This document shows positions 16,164 through 25,627 of a stretch of 64,000 nt of DNA, piece after piece; positions within the stretch are counted from its first letter, which is position 1; every line of letters begins with the position of its first letter. This DNA comes from Sphingosinicella sp963974575. GTDB taxonomy: Bacteria > Pseudomonadota > Alphaproteobacteria > Sphingomonadales > Sphingomonadaceae. The stretch is from NCBI RefSeq assembly GCF_963974575.1, contig NZ_CAXBBQ010000006.1, positions 263,408 through 327,407 of the forward strand. Reading direction: 5' to 3'. Below the pieces are notes generated by a model that saw only the letters and a program-made list of their open reading frames with translations, was not told the DNA's origin and searched no databases. Position numbers and translations under genes: made by a program.

Positions 16164-17076
16164 GTCCATGCTCGATTCTCGCCTCAAGCATGCCGTCGCG
16201 GTTGGTCAGCTTCGTTCCTTCTCCAGGGCAGCGGATGCGGTTGGTGTCACGCAGTCGGCGGTGACCAAGAGTGTCGCTGAACTCGAACGGCATCTTGGCT
16301 ATTCCCTTTTCCATCGGACCTCACGGGGCGCGATGCCGACAGAGGAGGGACGCGAATTTATTGATCGCGCAGCGCGCTTGCTTGCCGACGCAGCTGAACT
16401 ACTCGGAGATACAGCCCGCCGCGCCGACGCCTATGCGGGCCCGCTTCGAATCGGACTGTTCCCAGGGTCAATCGACTGGTTGCTCACCCAACCTCTGGTT
16501 TCTTTGCTGCGGCGCCATCCGGCAGTGCGCGTCGAAGTCGTTTCGGGCAACAGCGAAAGGGGCGTGCGACTCCTGTCGCGCGGCGATATCGATGTCGCCT
16601 TTGGACTTGAAGCGGCCTTTGCACGCTGGCCGGAATTCAAGTGCGAGCGGGTCGCCTCGATCGAAATACTGCCTTTTGTGCGGAACAATCATCCCATTCT
16701 GGGGATAAACCCGACCAGCAAGGAGCCGCTGGTCCAGTTCGAATTCGTAGTGCCCTCATCTTCCGAACCCTACACATCGATCATTCAGCAGATGTACGAA
16801 AAAAGCGGTAAGCGTCCCGCTGACTGGATCCACATGACAGACTATTTTCAATTGGTTCGACGGATCGTTGCCACATCCGATGCTATCGGGATGGTTGCAA
16901 AACAGTTCACCGAGAACTCATGGTTTCGCGCCAATTTCGTGGCCTTGGAGGGAATCGGTTTATTCGATCCATTGACGCTTTGTTATGCTGTGCGTAGCCG
17001 CTGGCAGGTAAAACCGGCTGGCCGTGCGCTCGTCAGCCTTGTTCGTCAGGCATGGCGCACCGCATCATCGGATTAA
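16162..17076 (+). CDS. LysR-family transcriptional regulator
   Basis: The 304-aa protein has the LysR winged HTH at the N-terminus (LRSFSRAADAVGVTQSAVTKSV, LERHLGYSLFHRTSRG) and a periplasmic-binding-like effector domain (PLRIGLFPGSIDWLL, GDIDVAFGL). I use the ATG at 16162; an ATG at 16111 is possible. It is the only regulator within the catabolic cluster and is divergent from the caiB-like gene. A shared promoter motif is found here and at three other sites, so it is the natural candidate for their control. Confidence 0.9.
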   Translation: MSMLDSRLKHAVAVGQLRSFSRAADAVGVTQSAVTKSVAELERHLGYSLFHRTSRGAMPTEEGREFIDRAARLLADAAELLGDTARRADAYAGPLRIGLFPGSIDWLLTQPLVSLLRRHPAVRVEVVSGNSERGVRLLSRGDIDVAFGLEAAFARWPEFKCERVASIEILPFVRNNHPILGINPTSKEPLVQFEFVVPSSSEPYTSIIQQMYEKSGKRPADWIHMTDYFQLVRRIVATSDAIGMVAKQFTENSWFRANFVALEGIGLFDPLTLCYAVRSRWQVKPAGRALVSLVRQAWRTASSD

Positions 17077-17126
17077 CGGCAAGGGGGCGGGGTGCGATCG
17101 GAAATCCGCTGCATCCGTCGCGATCA

Positions 17127-17182
17127 GCTAGAGCATTTCGCGCAGAAGTGGGAACCGGCTTTCCGGCAGGAAATGCTCTAGC
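17127..17182. repeat. Palindromic intergenic repeat (RIME-like) between convergent genes
   Basis: gctagagcatttc and gaaatgctctagc form perfect 13-bp arms around a 30-base centre containing agaagtgggaaccggc. This sequence type is a well-known dispersed intergenic palindrome in alphaproteobacteria. It lies between the ends of lysR and the TonB receptor gene and could act as a bidirectional terminator. Confidence 0.75.
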
Positions 17183-17240
17183 AAATTGATCTTGGGCATT
17201 TTCCGAGTTGGCGGGTGATTCCACTCGCCTCGAAAATGGC

Positions 17241-19404
17241 CTAGAAGCTAATCGCCACTTCTCCGCCGATGACGCGCCCCCTGTTTAGCGGTGAAAGGCT
17301 TGCACCCGTGCCCCCGAAGGCCGCCGGCAAAGGTGTATCGCCGCCAATCGTCACCTCATTCAGGAGGTTTCGGCCATAGATGGAGAAGCGCCAGTGCTTG
17401 TTGTCGGTCGCCAATGTGAGGCTCGCATCGAGCATATCGGCGCCCTGAAGGAAGCCGACGTTGTTGTCGGTGAATGCCGCCTTGTCGCGATGCGTGAAGC
17501 TGACACGCGCCGTTGCTGTCCCCAATTCGCCAAGCTGCTGATCATAAGTCAGCCCCACGCCATAGGTCCATGGCGACAGCCTTGGCAATTTGAGCGCACG
17601 ATCCACATCGTTGATGACGCCATCACCGCTGAGGTCGAACTGGACGTTGCGATACTGGCCATTCACGTAGCCGAGCTGACCCGAAATCACGAGGTTGGAC
17701 AAAAGAAAAAACTGCCCCTCGGCCTCGACGCCTTTGATTGTGGCGTCGGCGGTGTTCCGTATGACCTGGCTGACGCCAAGCGGTCCGGGCAGGTTGATCT
17801 CGCGCTGCAGGTCCTTCATGCGATTGTAGAAGGCCGCCAGGTTGATCCGGTGGCGCCCGAATTGCTTCTTGGCGCCGAGTTCGAAACTGTCCTGGGTCTC
17901 TTGATTGAATGGCCCCGGCGGCACAGCGGGATCGGTGTTGCGCAAATTATATCCGCCGCTGCGGAACCCGCGCGTGTAAAGGCCATAAATCTGCGTGTCG
18001 TCATCCGGCTTCCACTGAAGGCCGATTTTCGGCGTAAACCCTCGCCATTTTGCCGCGTCGGCGAAATTGGTTGCACAGATCAGCGTGTCTAGATTGCAAC
18101 CATTTGCGCGTAAGGCCGAGACCCGAACGGCTTTGCGTTCCCAACTATACCGCGCGCCGAGATTCAAGGTCAGCGTATCGGTGAAATGCCAGTCGGTCGA
18201 AGCAAAAATGCCCCATGTTGTCTGGTCTTGCGTACCCCCACCGGAAACGATCCGAGCACCGCCCAAAAGATTCCGCAGCTCGGCGTAACGAAGATCCTGG
18301 GAAAAATAGTATAGACCGGTTGTCAATTCGACGTCACCGAACCTTCCGGCATAACGAAGTTCGTCGCTGAGTTGATCCTGGTCGATTTCGAAAAAGGCAT
18401 GAAAGAAGGACTGTGGTGTTCCATCGATATCAGCGCCCGCGGAGGATCGGAATTTCCGATAGCCAGCGATGTTGGTGAAGACGCCTTCGCCCAGACCGAC
18501 ATCGATGTTGGTTTCCACGATCGCCTGGTCCCATTTGGCATCATAGAAACCTGGGAAATTGATCGAAAACCTGAAGCTGTCGCGGGGAAACAGCGCGTGA
18601 CTCTGGACAGGGGCTCCATCGCTTTCGACATCGCCATGCTCATAGCGGAGATCCATTCGGAAGCGGTCGCCACCCTTGAGCGAAAGTGCCGGGCGAATGA
18701 TAAGGTCATGTGATTTACCGAAGCTGCGATTGTCGAAGCGGTTGCGAAACCAGCCATTGTCGTCGCTGTAGTAGACGGCCAATTTGGCAGCCAAAACGTC
18801 ATCGACGATAGGTCCGGTAACCGTGCCGCTTACGGTCTTTTTCAGTCCCGTTTCAATGGATAGCTTGGCTTTGGCTCCAAAATCGAAGCTGGGCCGCGTG
18901 GTCCGCACAACCACGGCACCGCCGGTAACGTTGCGACCGAAAAGCAAGCCTTGCGGTCCACGCAGAACTTCGATCCCCTCAAGGTCGAAGTTGTCCAGCA
19001 CGACACCAGCGTTGATGCCGAGGTAAATACCGTCAGTGAAAACGCCTACGGTGGGGTCGATCGATGGGATCGTGCTGTTGATGCCGAGGCCCCGGATAGT
19101 GAAATTGGCATAGCCCGGTGCCGTACCCACATCCTCGAGCTGGACGTTGGGAACGTCGTAGCTCAGACTTTGAAGATTCTGGACGAACTTGGCATCCAGC
19201 TGCGCTTCACCAAAAGCCGTGACCGCCATCGGTACTTTCTGCACGCTTTCGCCATAGCCCTTTTTTGGTGGCGGTAACGACAATGTCCTCAGCCAGCGCT
19301 TCCGTGGCGCTCCCGGTTTGGTCGTTCGCCTGGGGCGTTGCTTCCTGGGCAAATGCTGTTCCCGAGCACAACAACGCGGCAGAAGCCAATAGACATCCTC
19401 TCAT
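17241..19404 (-). pseudogene. TonB-dependent receptor, apparent frameshift near N-terminus
   Basis: The start at 19404 gives a signal peptide (MRGCLLASAALLCSGTAFAQ) and TonB box EDIVVTATKK. Immediately after, the frame changes at a run of six A (19261-19266 on the opposite strand); from there the other frame reads YGESVQKVPMAVTAFG, a perfect continuation through the plug (GVFTDGIYLG, LRGPQGLLFGRN) and the 22-strand barrel to EVAISF. One A fewer would restore a normal receptor of about 720 aa. It may be a real mutation, a sequencing error or a slippage site. It would import the substrate of the neighbouring pathway. Confidence 0.8.
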
Positions 19405-19469
19405 GGCTGATCCTCTCTTCCCAGGAGATATTGTGTAGTTCATGCCGTTTGGCGGCATTTGAGGGCCGT

Positions 19470-19510
19470 CGTCCAATTCAATTCGCTGCAGAACTATTCC
19501 TGCTGCTCAT
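19470..19510 (-). promoter_or_regulatory. Recurrent 41-bp motif, copy A (TonB receptor 1)
   Basis: It starts CGTCCAATTCAATT and keeps AACTATTCCT at positions 23-32. It lies 66 bases upstream of the receptor start, nearly the same distance as copy B from the second receptor. Confidence 0.6.
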
Positions 19511-19586
19511 CGATATCTGGCGGCAGCACGACGCCATCGGCAGCCCGACGGCCGCTCAAAAATATCATGGTAATTCATCGGGTTGA

Positions 19587-20489
19587 TTACGCTCTCAGCG
19601 CCCGTTCTACCGCCTCAAGGCTGTCATTCAGCCCGAGCGGGTGCTCGGCATCCGTGAAGTCGACAATTCTACCCCAGTGCCGGGCGACATCATCGAGCGT
19701 GAACGCCCTGTCCGCTCCGAAGGCGTGCCCAAGCGCGCGCTCCCACCTAAGCTTGGCGATATAGCCGGCTCCAACTTCAAAAAGCCCTTTGGTTTCGCTG
19801 CAATTCTCGTGCGCAAGCCAACCGACCAATGGACTGATCGCTTCCGCTCTGAGATTGGCGAGAAACTCTTGTGGAAAGGCAGTCGCGGTCATACGCGATG
19901 CGGCGATTGGGGCGATCGTATTAACCTGGATGTTTCTGGACCGCCCCTCCTCCGCCAGCGCGTTCGCAAGCCCCAATATTCCGAGCTTGGCTGCGGCATA
20001 GTTGGCCTGACCGAAGTTGCCGTAGATTGCGGCTGCAGACGTGGTCATGACGATGCGGCCATAGCCCTTGTCGCGCAGTATCGGCCATGCTGCCTGCGTC
20101 ACTGCCCGCGTCCCATTCAGATGGACCCGCTGAAGCAGTGTCCAGTCTTCGTCGGTCATTTTGTGGAAGCTCACATCGCGCAGGATGCCGGCATTGTTGA
20201 TGACGACGTCAACGGTTCCGAAGTTGTCAACCGCGGCTTGGATGATCAGCGCGCCCTCCTCGACCGACGCATAATTTGCCACCGCCTGACCGCCCGTGGC
20301 TCGAATTTCGTCGACCACATTGTCAGCGGCTGTGGAGCAGCTGCCGCTCCCTTTCTCGTCGCCACCCAGATCATTCACCACCACCTTGGCTCCGCGCCCG
20401 CCAAACATCAGCGCGTACTGGCGCCCAAGTCCGCCTCCGGCTCCGGTCACAACCACTACCCTGCCATCGAAACGAAGCTCTTCGTCCAT
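19587..20489 (-). CDS. SDR 3-hydroxyacyl-CoA dehydrogenase, MFE-2-like
   Basis: The 300-aa protein is closest in pattern to the dehydrogenase domain of peroxisomal multifunctional enzyme type 2. It shows VTGAGGGLGRQYAL for NAD binding, VVVNDLGGD, NNAGILRD, and the active-site serine with YGNFGQANYAAAK. It would oxidise 3-hydroxyacyl-CoA to 3-ketoacyl-CoA; MFE-2 enzymes use the (R) form. The start at 20489 (MDEELRFDG) fits the family. It is the last enzyme of the leftward unit acs-ech-thiolase-acad-sdr. Confidence 0.85.
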   Translation of the reverse strand: MDEELRFDGRVVVVTGAGGGLGRQYALMFGGRGAKVVVNDLGGDEKGSGSCSTAADNVVDEIRATGGQAVANYASVEEGALIIQAAVDNFGTVDVVINNAGILRDVSFHKMTDEDWTLLQRVHLNGTRAVTQAAWPILRDKGYGRIVMTTSAAAIYGNFGQANYAAAKLGILGLANALAEEGRSRNIQVNTIAPIAASRMTATAFPQEFLANLRAEAISPLVGWLAHENCSETKGLFEVGAGYIAKLRWERALGHAFGADRAFTLDDVARHWGRIVDFTDAEHPLGLNDSLEAVERALRA

Positions 20490-20594
20490 CGCTTGTCTGC
20501 CTCTTTTACCTGAGCGACGCATCTGCGCATTTGATCCTGTGCGAGTCAGGCACGCGGCTCCATTTCCGTCGACGCTGTCGTTTTCGTCTGAGCC

Positions 20595-21740
20595 TTACCG
20601 AAAGGCTTGAATGCCGGTCAGGGCGCGCGAAACAACAAGCTTTTGAATCTCCGTCGTGCCATCGGGGATGGGGCAAATGATCGCCTCACGCACCAGCCGC
20701 TCAACGATGAATTCGCGGGTGACGCCGTTGCCGCCATGGATCTGAAGCGCATCGCGCGTCGCTTCGATCGCCATTTCGGTGGCGTACCACTTGGCCATCG
20801 AGCATTCCGTCTCTGCGCGCGTGCCCGCCTGGACGAGGGATATTGCCCGGTGCGTCAACAGACGGGCTGCGTCGATCTTGGTCGCCATGATGGCGATCTT
20901 GTCGGCGATCAGCTGATGGCCGGCGATCTTCTTGCCATGCTGCGCGCGATCGCGAGCGTACGCGATCGCCTCATCCATTGCTCGCCGTGCGATGCCGATA
21001 CTCCACATCGCCATATGGCAGCGGGCAATCTCGAACACTTGCAACGTATTGCGCAATCCATCGCCGACCCGGCCGATCGTGTTTGCCACCGGTACGCGGC
21101 AATCGGACAGGAATATCTGTGCAGTCGATTGGCCGTTGAGCGCCATCTTCTGGATATCGCGCACCTCATACTCACTCTCGTCACGATCGACCAGGATGTG
21201 AGTGACTTCATTTTCGCCAGTCTTGCACGTACAGATGAAGATGTCCGAGTAGGCTCCGTTGGTGATCCAGGTCTTTTCGCCATTGATGACCCAGAAATCG
21301 CCGTCTCGTACGGCGCGTGTCTTGATGGCGGCGACGTCCGAGCCGACATCGGGCTCCGAGATGCCGAGCGAAACGAACTTCTCGGCCGCGACGAGGTCGG
21401 CAAGATAGCGTTGCTTGATCGTCTCCGGGGCGAAGCGGCGGATGAGTTCTGCGCCAACCGCGTTGATGAAGCCGGGTATGGCCACATCGAGCGAGGAATA
21501 GGCGATCTCCTCGAAAATGAGCAGATGAGTGAGCCATCCCATATCAAGCCCGCCCCATTGCTCCTGATGCGGTGCGGTAATATGGCCATAGCCGGTCAGT
21601 GCTTGAGTCCATTCCTTCATGAGCGGTTTGGGGATGAATCGCTCCCCATGCCGGCGGATTTCCGGCTCAAGCTTGTTGTCGAGAAAGCGGCGGACGGTTT
21701 CCACCGCCATGCGTTGTTCATCGGACAGCTCAAAGTTCAT
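20595..21740 (-). CDS. Acyl-CoA dehydrogenase
   Basis: The 381-aa flavoprotein introduces the 2,3 double bond into acyl-CoA. Visible features are the N-terminal FELSDEQRMAVETVRRF, the FAD/substrate signature GISEPDVGSDVAAI, WVINGEKTWITNGAYSD, and the C-terminal ALQIHGGNGVTREF with RDAL...PDGTTEIQK. The catalytic Glu of the C-terminal domain is probably the TE of GTTEIQ. The start at 21740 begins with the usual MNFELSDEQ. It sits between thiolase and SDR genes in the same unit. Confidence 0.92.
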   Translation of the reverse strand: MNFELSDEQRMAVETVRRFLDNKLEPEIRRHGERFIPKPLMKEWTQALTGYGHITAPHQEQWGGLDMGWLTHLLIFEEIAYSSLDVAIPGFINAVGAELIRRFAPETIKQRYLADLVAAEKFVSLGISEPDVGSDVAAIKTRAVRDGDFWVINGEKTWITNGAYSDIFICTCKTGENEVTHILVDRDESEYEVRDIQKMALNGQSTAQIFLSDCRVPVANTIGRVGDGLRNTLQVFEIARCHMAMWSIGIARRAMDEAIAYARDRAQHGKKIAGHQLIADKIAIMATKIDAARLLTHRAISLVQAGTRAETECSMAKWYATEMAIEATRDALQIHGGNGVTREFIVERLVREAIICPIPDGTTEIQKLVVSRALTGIQAFR

Positions 21741-21777
21741 ATCGTGACCCCGTGTTTCCCTAGGCGCGCTCTGACAA

Positions 21778-23016
21778 CTACCGGCCCAGGATCGTGACGG
21801 CGACCACCGCCTCTTCCACCCCGATGACACCTCCGCCGTTCTGCGCGATCGCGAACCGGGCATTCGGAACCTGTCGATCTTCCGCCTCGCCGCGCAATTG
21901 CAGCGCAAGCTCGTAGATTTGGCCGAGCCCGGTGGCGCCGATCGGATGTCCCTTGCATTCAAGCCCGCCCGACGTGTTTACCGGAATACGCCCACCCAGC
22001 GCCGTCTCACCGCGCTCTGCCGCGAGTCCGCCCTCGCCAGGCGGCGTCAGGCCGAGCGCCTCGATTTCAATGATCTCGCCAACCGCCGTGGCGTCATGCA
22101 CCTCCGCGACGCCAATATCTTCTGGCCCCACGCCGGCCATCGCATAGGCCCGGTTCGCCGCAAGGCGGCTGACATGGTGGTCATAATCAAAGGGATCGCG
22201 CGCGGCGCCGGTTTGCAGCACAGACGCCAGGATTCTTAGCGCCCTGTCCGGGGCTGCCGACAGTTTGCGCCGACCGGCTTCGCTGCAGATGATCGCAGCG
22301 GCGGCGCCGTCGCTGATCGGGGAGCACATCGGCAGTGTGAACGGGTAAACGATCGGAGGCGCAGCGAGTACACTTTCGACGGTATATGGGAGGCGATACT
22401 GGGCAAGCAGATTGCGCGTCGAATGCATGTGATTTTTCGCCGAGACGGCCGCGATTTGCGCTTGCGTCGAGCCGTAGGTCTTCATGTGCGCGCGTGCCAT
22501 CGCGGCGTATACATCCATGAAAACGCTGTAAGGCTGACTCGATGTCGTTCCTTCCGGAACATCGACGCCATTGCCCATGGCCAGCAGCTGCGCGCGGCCC
22601 GACTCGGTTTCATGCACGTCCCAAGCGCCATCGAATGCACTGAACATGAGCGCCTTGTCGGGCGAGTACATCTTCTCCGCGCCGAGCGCGAGTACGACAT
22701 CCGCTGCCCCCGATCGAACATAGGCGGCGGCCATGTGCAAGGCCGTGGAAGCCGTCGCACATGCGTTTTCGACATTCACCACGGGAACGCTTGAGATGCC
22801 CATCGCTCGCGCCACGATTTCGCCGCGGATCATGTCCTGGCCCTCCATATGCCCCTGGACGCAATTGCCGAAGAAGATGGCTTCGACATCGCCGGCGGTG
22901 CATCCTGCGTCGGAAAAGGCCTGCGACGAAGCTTCGGCGCAGAGCATTTTCAGGCTCTTGTCGAACTGTTTTCCGAACGGGGTCATCCCAACCCCCATGA
23001 CGAATATGTCGGTCAT
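21778..23016 (-). CDS. Thiolase family protein, SCPx/lipid-transfer type
   Basis: This 412-aa thiolase has the nucleophilic Cys in VENACATASTAL, the characteristic SCP2-thiolase HDATAVGEI in place of the classical NEAF, and the second Cys in GGLECKGHPIGATG. These mark the SCPx-like branch, which cleaves 3-ketoacyl-CoA of branched or sterol side chains in eukaryotes; bacterial members also act in steroid breakdown. It has no C-terminal SCP2 domain. I use the ATG at 23016; one at 23028 is also possible. Confidence 0.88.
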   Translation of the reverse strand: MTDIFVMGVGMTPFGKQFDKSLKMLCAEASSQAFSDAGCTAGDVEAIFFGNCVQGHMEGQDMIRGEIVARAMGISSVPVVNVENACATASTALHMAAAYVRSGAADVVLALGAEKMYSPDKALMFSAFDGAWDVHETESGRAQLLAMGNGVDVPEGTTSSQPYSVFMDVYAAMARAHMKTYGSTQAQIAAVSAKNHMHSTRNLLAQYRLPYTVESVLAAPPIVYPFTLPMCSPISDGAAAAIICSEAGRRKLSAAPDRALRILASVLQTGAARDPFDYDHHVSRLAANRAYAMAGVGPEDIGVAEVHDATAVGEIIEIEALGLTPPGEGGLAAERGETALGGRIPVNTSGGLECKGHPIGATGLGQIYELALQLRGEAEDRQVPNARFAIAQNGGGVIGVEEAVVAVTILGR

Positions 23017-23059
23017 TCGTTGATCCATTCTTCCAATGTGTTCCGCATCCGATCAGGTC

Positions 23060-23854
23060 TCACCGGTCGGAAAAATCGGGCTTCCGCTTCTCCCGGAATG
23101 CCGCCAGTCCTTCGACAATGTCGTTGGACAAGGCGTAAGCAGCCATGGTTTCGAGTTCCTGACGCAGCCCGACTTCGAGCGAGCTATCCTGCGCAGCGCG
23201 GACTAGCTGCTTCATGTAGGCGAGCCCTGGCCGGCTCTTTTCTGCAAGAGATTCTACCAGCGCTTGCGCTGCCGCAATGAGATCCTCGGGAGCAACCAGT
23301 TGGGTCACGAGTCCGGCTTCCTTCATCTCGGCAGCCGAGATGGTCCCGCCGGTCATCATCAGATGTTTCGCACGCGCTTCGCCGATCTTCCTAGGGAGTC
23401 GAACCGACCCTCCACCGCCGGGCAACAGGCCGTAATTTGCATGGGCGTCGCCAAATCTGGCCGGGTGCGCGGCAATGACGAGATCACAGCACAACACCAG
23501 TTCCAAGCCGCCGGCGAGCGTAAGGCCGTTGACCGCCGCAATTATCGGAAGGCGCGACGTCTCGATCCTGTTAAAAGCCTGACCGAGCGGCGGCAGAAAC
23601 AGATTTAAGCGTTCGGCGAGAGTTTGTCCGCCTGTTCCATCGCCAATTGCGAGCAGATCCGCGCCAGCGCAAAACGCCCGTCCGGCGCCGGTAAGAATGC
23701 AAGCGCGCACCGTCGCATCTGCTTCCGCTGCCTCGATCGCTGCGGCGAGTTCCTCGGCCAAAGCCAACGACAGACTGTTCAACGCTGCCGGCCGGTTGAG
23801 GGTCACCCAAAGCGCTGGGCCGCGTTGCTCAACCAGGATGTATTCATAGTCCAT
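23060..23854 (-). CDS. Enoyl-CoA hydratase/isomerase (crotonase) family
   Basis: The 264-aa protein has the crotonase pattern: the CoA-binding AFCAGADLLAIGD, the oxyanion-hole glycine region NGLTLAGGLELVLCCD, and the second acid region NYGLLPGGGGSVRLPRKIG. It ends AFREKRKPDFSDR, typical for the family. It would hydrate the enoyl-CoA produced by the dehydrogenase. It lies between thiolase and acyl-CoA synthetase genes. Confidence 0.92.
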   Translation of the reverse strand: MDYEYILVEQRGPALWVTLNRPAALNSLSLALAEELAAAIEAAEADATVRACILTGAGRAFCAGADLLAIGDGTGGQTLAERLNLFLPPLGQAFNRIETSRLPIIAAVNGLTLAGGLELVLCCDLVIAAHPARFGDAHANYGLLPGGGGSVRLPRKIGEARAKHLMMTGGTISAAEMKEAGLVTQLVAPEDLIAAAQALVESLAEKSRPGLAYMKQLVRAAQDSSLEVGLRQELETMAAYALSNDIVEGLAAFREKRKPDFSDR

Positions 23855-23920
23855 TGCAGTCTCCCGCGCGCCGGCAGGCGGTCACCGGAATAGAGGATGT
23901 GGCTAGGATGGCTGCGTCGG

Positions 23921-25465
23921 TCATGCCCCCGAAATGCGCCGGTCCTGGCCCGCCCAATAGGGCTCTCGAAGCTTTGAACGAAGCACCTTTCCGACATTGC
24001 TCAACGGCAGTGGCTCGGCGGTAAAAACGACCTTGCTTGGCTTTTTTGCGGAGCCCAGACGCTGGCGCACCAAATCTATTATCTCGGTCTCCGTGATTTG
24101 TGCTCCGGGCTTGACACGCACCATTGCAAGCGGCGTTTCACCCCATTTTTCATGGGGCACGCCAAAGACCGCGACCTCGAGTACACCGGGATGGTCGGCA
24201 ATTACGTTTTCGATTTCGGTGGGATAGATATTGAAGCCGCCTGACACGATCATGTCGTTGTTGCGATCGAGCAGATACAAAAATCCGTTTGTGTCGATCA
24301 TGCCGACATCGCCGGTTTTGACCCAGCCATCTTCCATGCGCCGGGCGGTTTCCTCCGGATCGTTCCAGAATTCCTCCATCTGGCCATTTTCGAACCGTGC
24401 GACGATCTCGCCGGGCTCGTTTGGTCCCAGCACCTTTCCGTCCTCGTTACGGATTTCGATATCGGCGCCACTCATGGGACGTCCGACCGCCCGAATTGGG
24501 GCAGAACCTTCAAATTCGCCGAACCACTCGTTGGGCCCCATAGACGCGATGGGCAGGATTTCGGTCTGTCCATAGCCCGAATGAAGAACATGATTCCCGA
24601 ATATCTGGCACGACTTGCGAAGCGTCGGCTCGGAGATCGGCGCTGAAGCACTCAGCAGAAACTTCAAATTCGGAAAGTGGCGGCCATATGCCCCGTCGTG
24701 ATGCACTATGGCATTGAGCATGGTGGGGGCTACAAAGGCATGGCTGATCCGTTCCTGCTCGAGAGTGTCAAGAAAGGACGCTGGATCGAAGCCGTCCATC
24801 ATCACGTTGCGGGCGCCGCAATACCAGGCCGGCACGAACAGGAAGCCCGATGCATGGGACAACGGGCCGACATGCAGAATGGCATCCCCTGGGGCCACTT
24901 GGGGGCCGATGCTGAAAAATGCGGCGGAGATCGTCATCCATGAACGGTGCCGATAGGCAACGCCCTTGGGTTTGCCCGTCGTGCCGCCGGTGTGGCGGAT
25001 GACACAATAGTCCTCCGGCGCGACGACGGGATCAGGATCCCGGTCCGAGGCTGTCGCCAACCAATTCTCATAGTTGTGATCGCGGATAATGATCCGCTCA
25101 AGCGTCGGAGCTTGGGCATCCAGCCCCGCCAACTCCGAAGCCAATGCCTCATCGACCAGCGCCAACCGAGATCCGGTACTCGCGATCATATGGGCGTGCG
25201 CTTCACATCGGTTGCGCGCATAGAGAGGAACACGCGTATAGTTTCCAATGGCAGCCGCCAGTATGATGTCGGCGGCCTCGATGGAGTTCTTCTCCAGCGT
25301 AGCAATCCGGTCACCCGGTTGAAGGCCGCACTCCGCAAGAGCATTTGCGAGCTTCACGCCGCGCAACCAGGCTTCCGAGAAAGTCAACCGCCTGTGGCCG
25401 TGAACGAGAGCCTCTTGCTGGGCGAAATAACGTGCGGCGCGACGTATTTGCGTACGGACGTCCAT
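23921..25465 (-). CDS. AMP-forming acyl-CoA synthetase
   Basis: The 514-aa enzyme activates a carboxylic acid with ATP and CoA. The P-loop motif IRHTGGTTGKPKG, the adenylate site HSGYGQTE, DGWVKTGDVGMID and the C-terminal lysine in LSNVGKVLRSKLR are all present. The start at 25465 (MDVRTQIRRAARYF) fits the family; the longer frame upstream is not needed. It is the first gene of its unit, and motif copy C is 122 bases upstream. The substrate chain cannot be read from the sequence. Confidence 0.92.
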   Translation of the reverse strand: MDVRTQIRRAARYFAQQEALVHGHRRLTFSEAWLRGVKLANALAECGLQPGDRIATLEKNSIEAADIILAAAIGNYTRVPLYARNRCEAHAHMIASTGSRLALVDEALASELAGLDAQAPTLERIIIRDHNYENWLATASDRDPDPVVAPEDYCVIRHTGGTTGKPKGVAYRHRSWMTISAAFFSIGPQVAPGDAILHVGPLSHASGFLFVPAWYCGARNVMMDGFDPASFLDTLEQERISHAFVAPTMLNAIVHHDGAYGRHFPNLKFLLSASAPISEPTLRKSCQIFGNHVLHSGYGQTEILPIASMGPNEWFGEFEGSAPIRAVGRPMSGADIEIRNEDGKVLGPNEPGEIVARFENGQMEEFWNDPEETARRMEDGWVKTGDVGMIDTNGFLYLLDRNNDMIVSGGFNIYPTEIENVIADHPGVLEVAVFGVPHEKWGETPLAMVRVKPGAQITETEIIDLVRQRLGSAKKPSKVVFTAEPLPLSNVGKVLRSKLREPYWAGQDRRISGA

Positions 25466-25586
25466 CAGCCGCGCTCCTCTAAGGCGCTCGCCCACAATGG
25501 CGCAGTCGACACATAATAAACTGACATGCGATAGGCCTCTCCGGACTTCTTTTCGTAAGCATCTGTGTCTGCAGCATTGATCCAAT

Positions 25587-25627
25587 CGTCCAATTCAATA
25601 TTCTGCGATGCTATTCTTGCTGCTCAT
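25587..25627 (-). promoter_or_regulatory. Recurrent 41-bp motif, copy C (acyl-CoA synthetase)
   Basis: 33 of 41 bases match copy A, with CGTCCAATTCAAT and CTATTC conserved. It overlaps the last codons of the GMC gene and lies 122 bases upstream of the synthetase start, so it would drive the beta-oxidation unit separately. Confidence 0.6.

Noticed and set aside
19258..19270. Programmed -1 frameshift of the dnaX type at AAAAAAG
   Set aside because: The run looks like a classic slippery site, but the frame needed is +1 (or -2), so a -1 shift would not join the two halves.
20607..21797. Rightward 396-aa open frame
   Set aside because: It is antisense to the acyl-CoA dehydrogenase.
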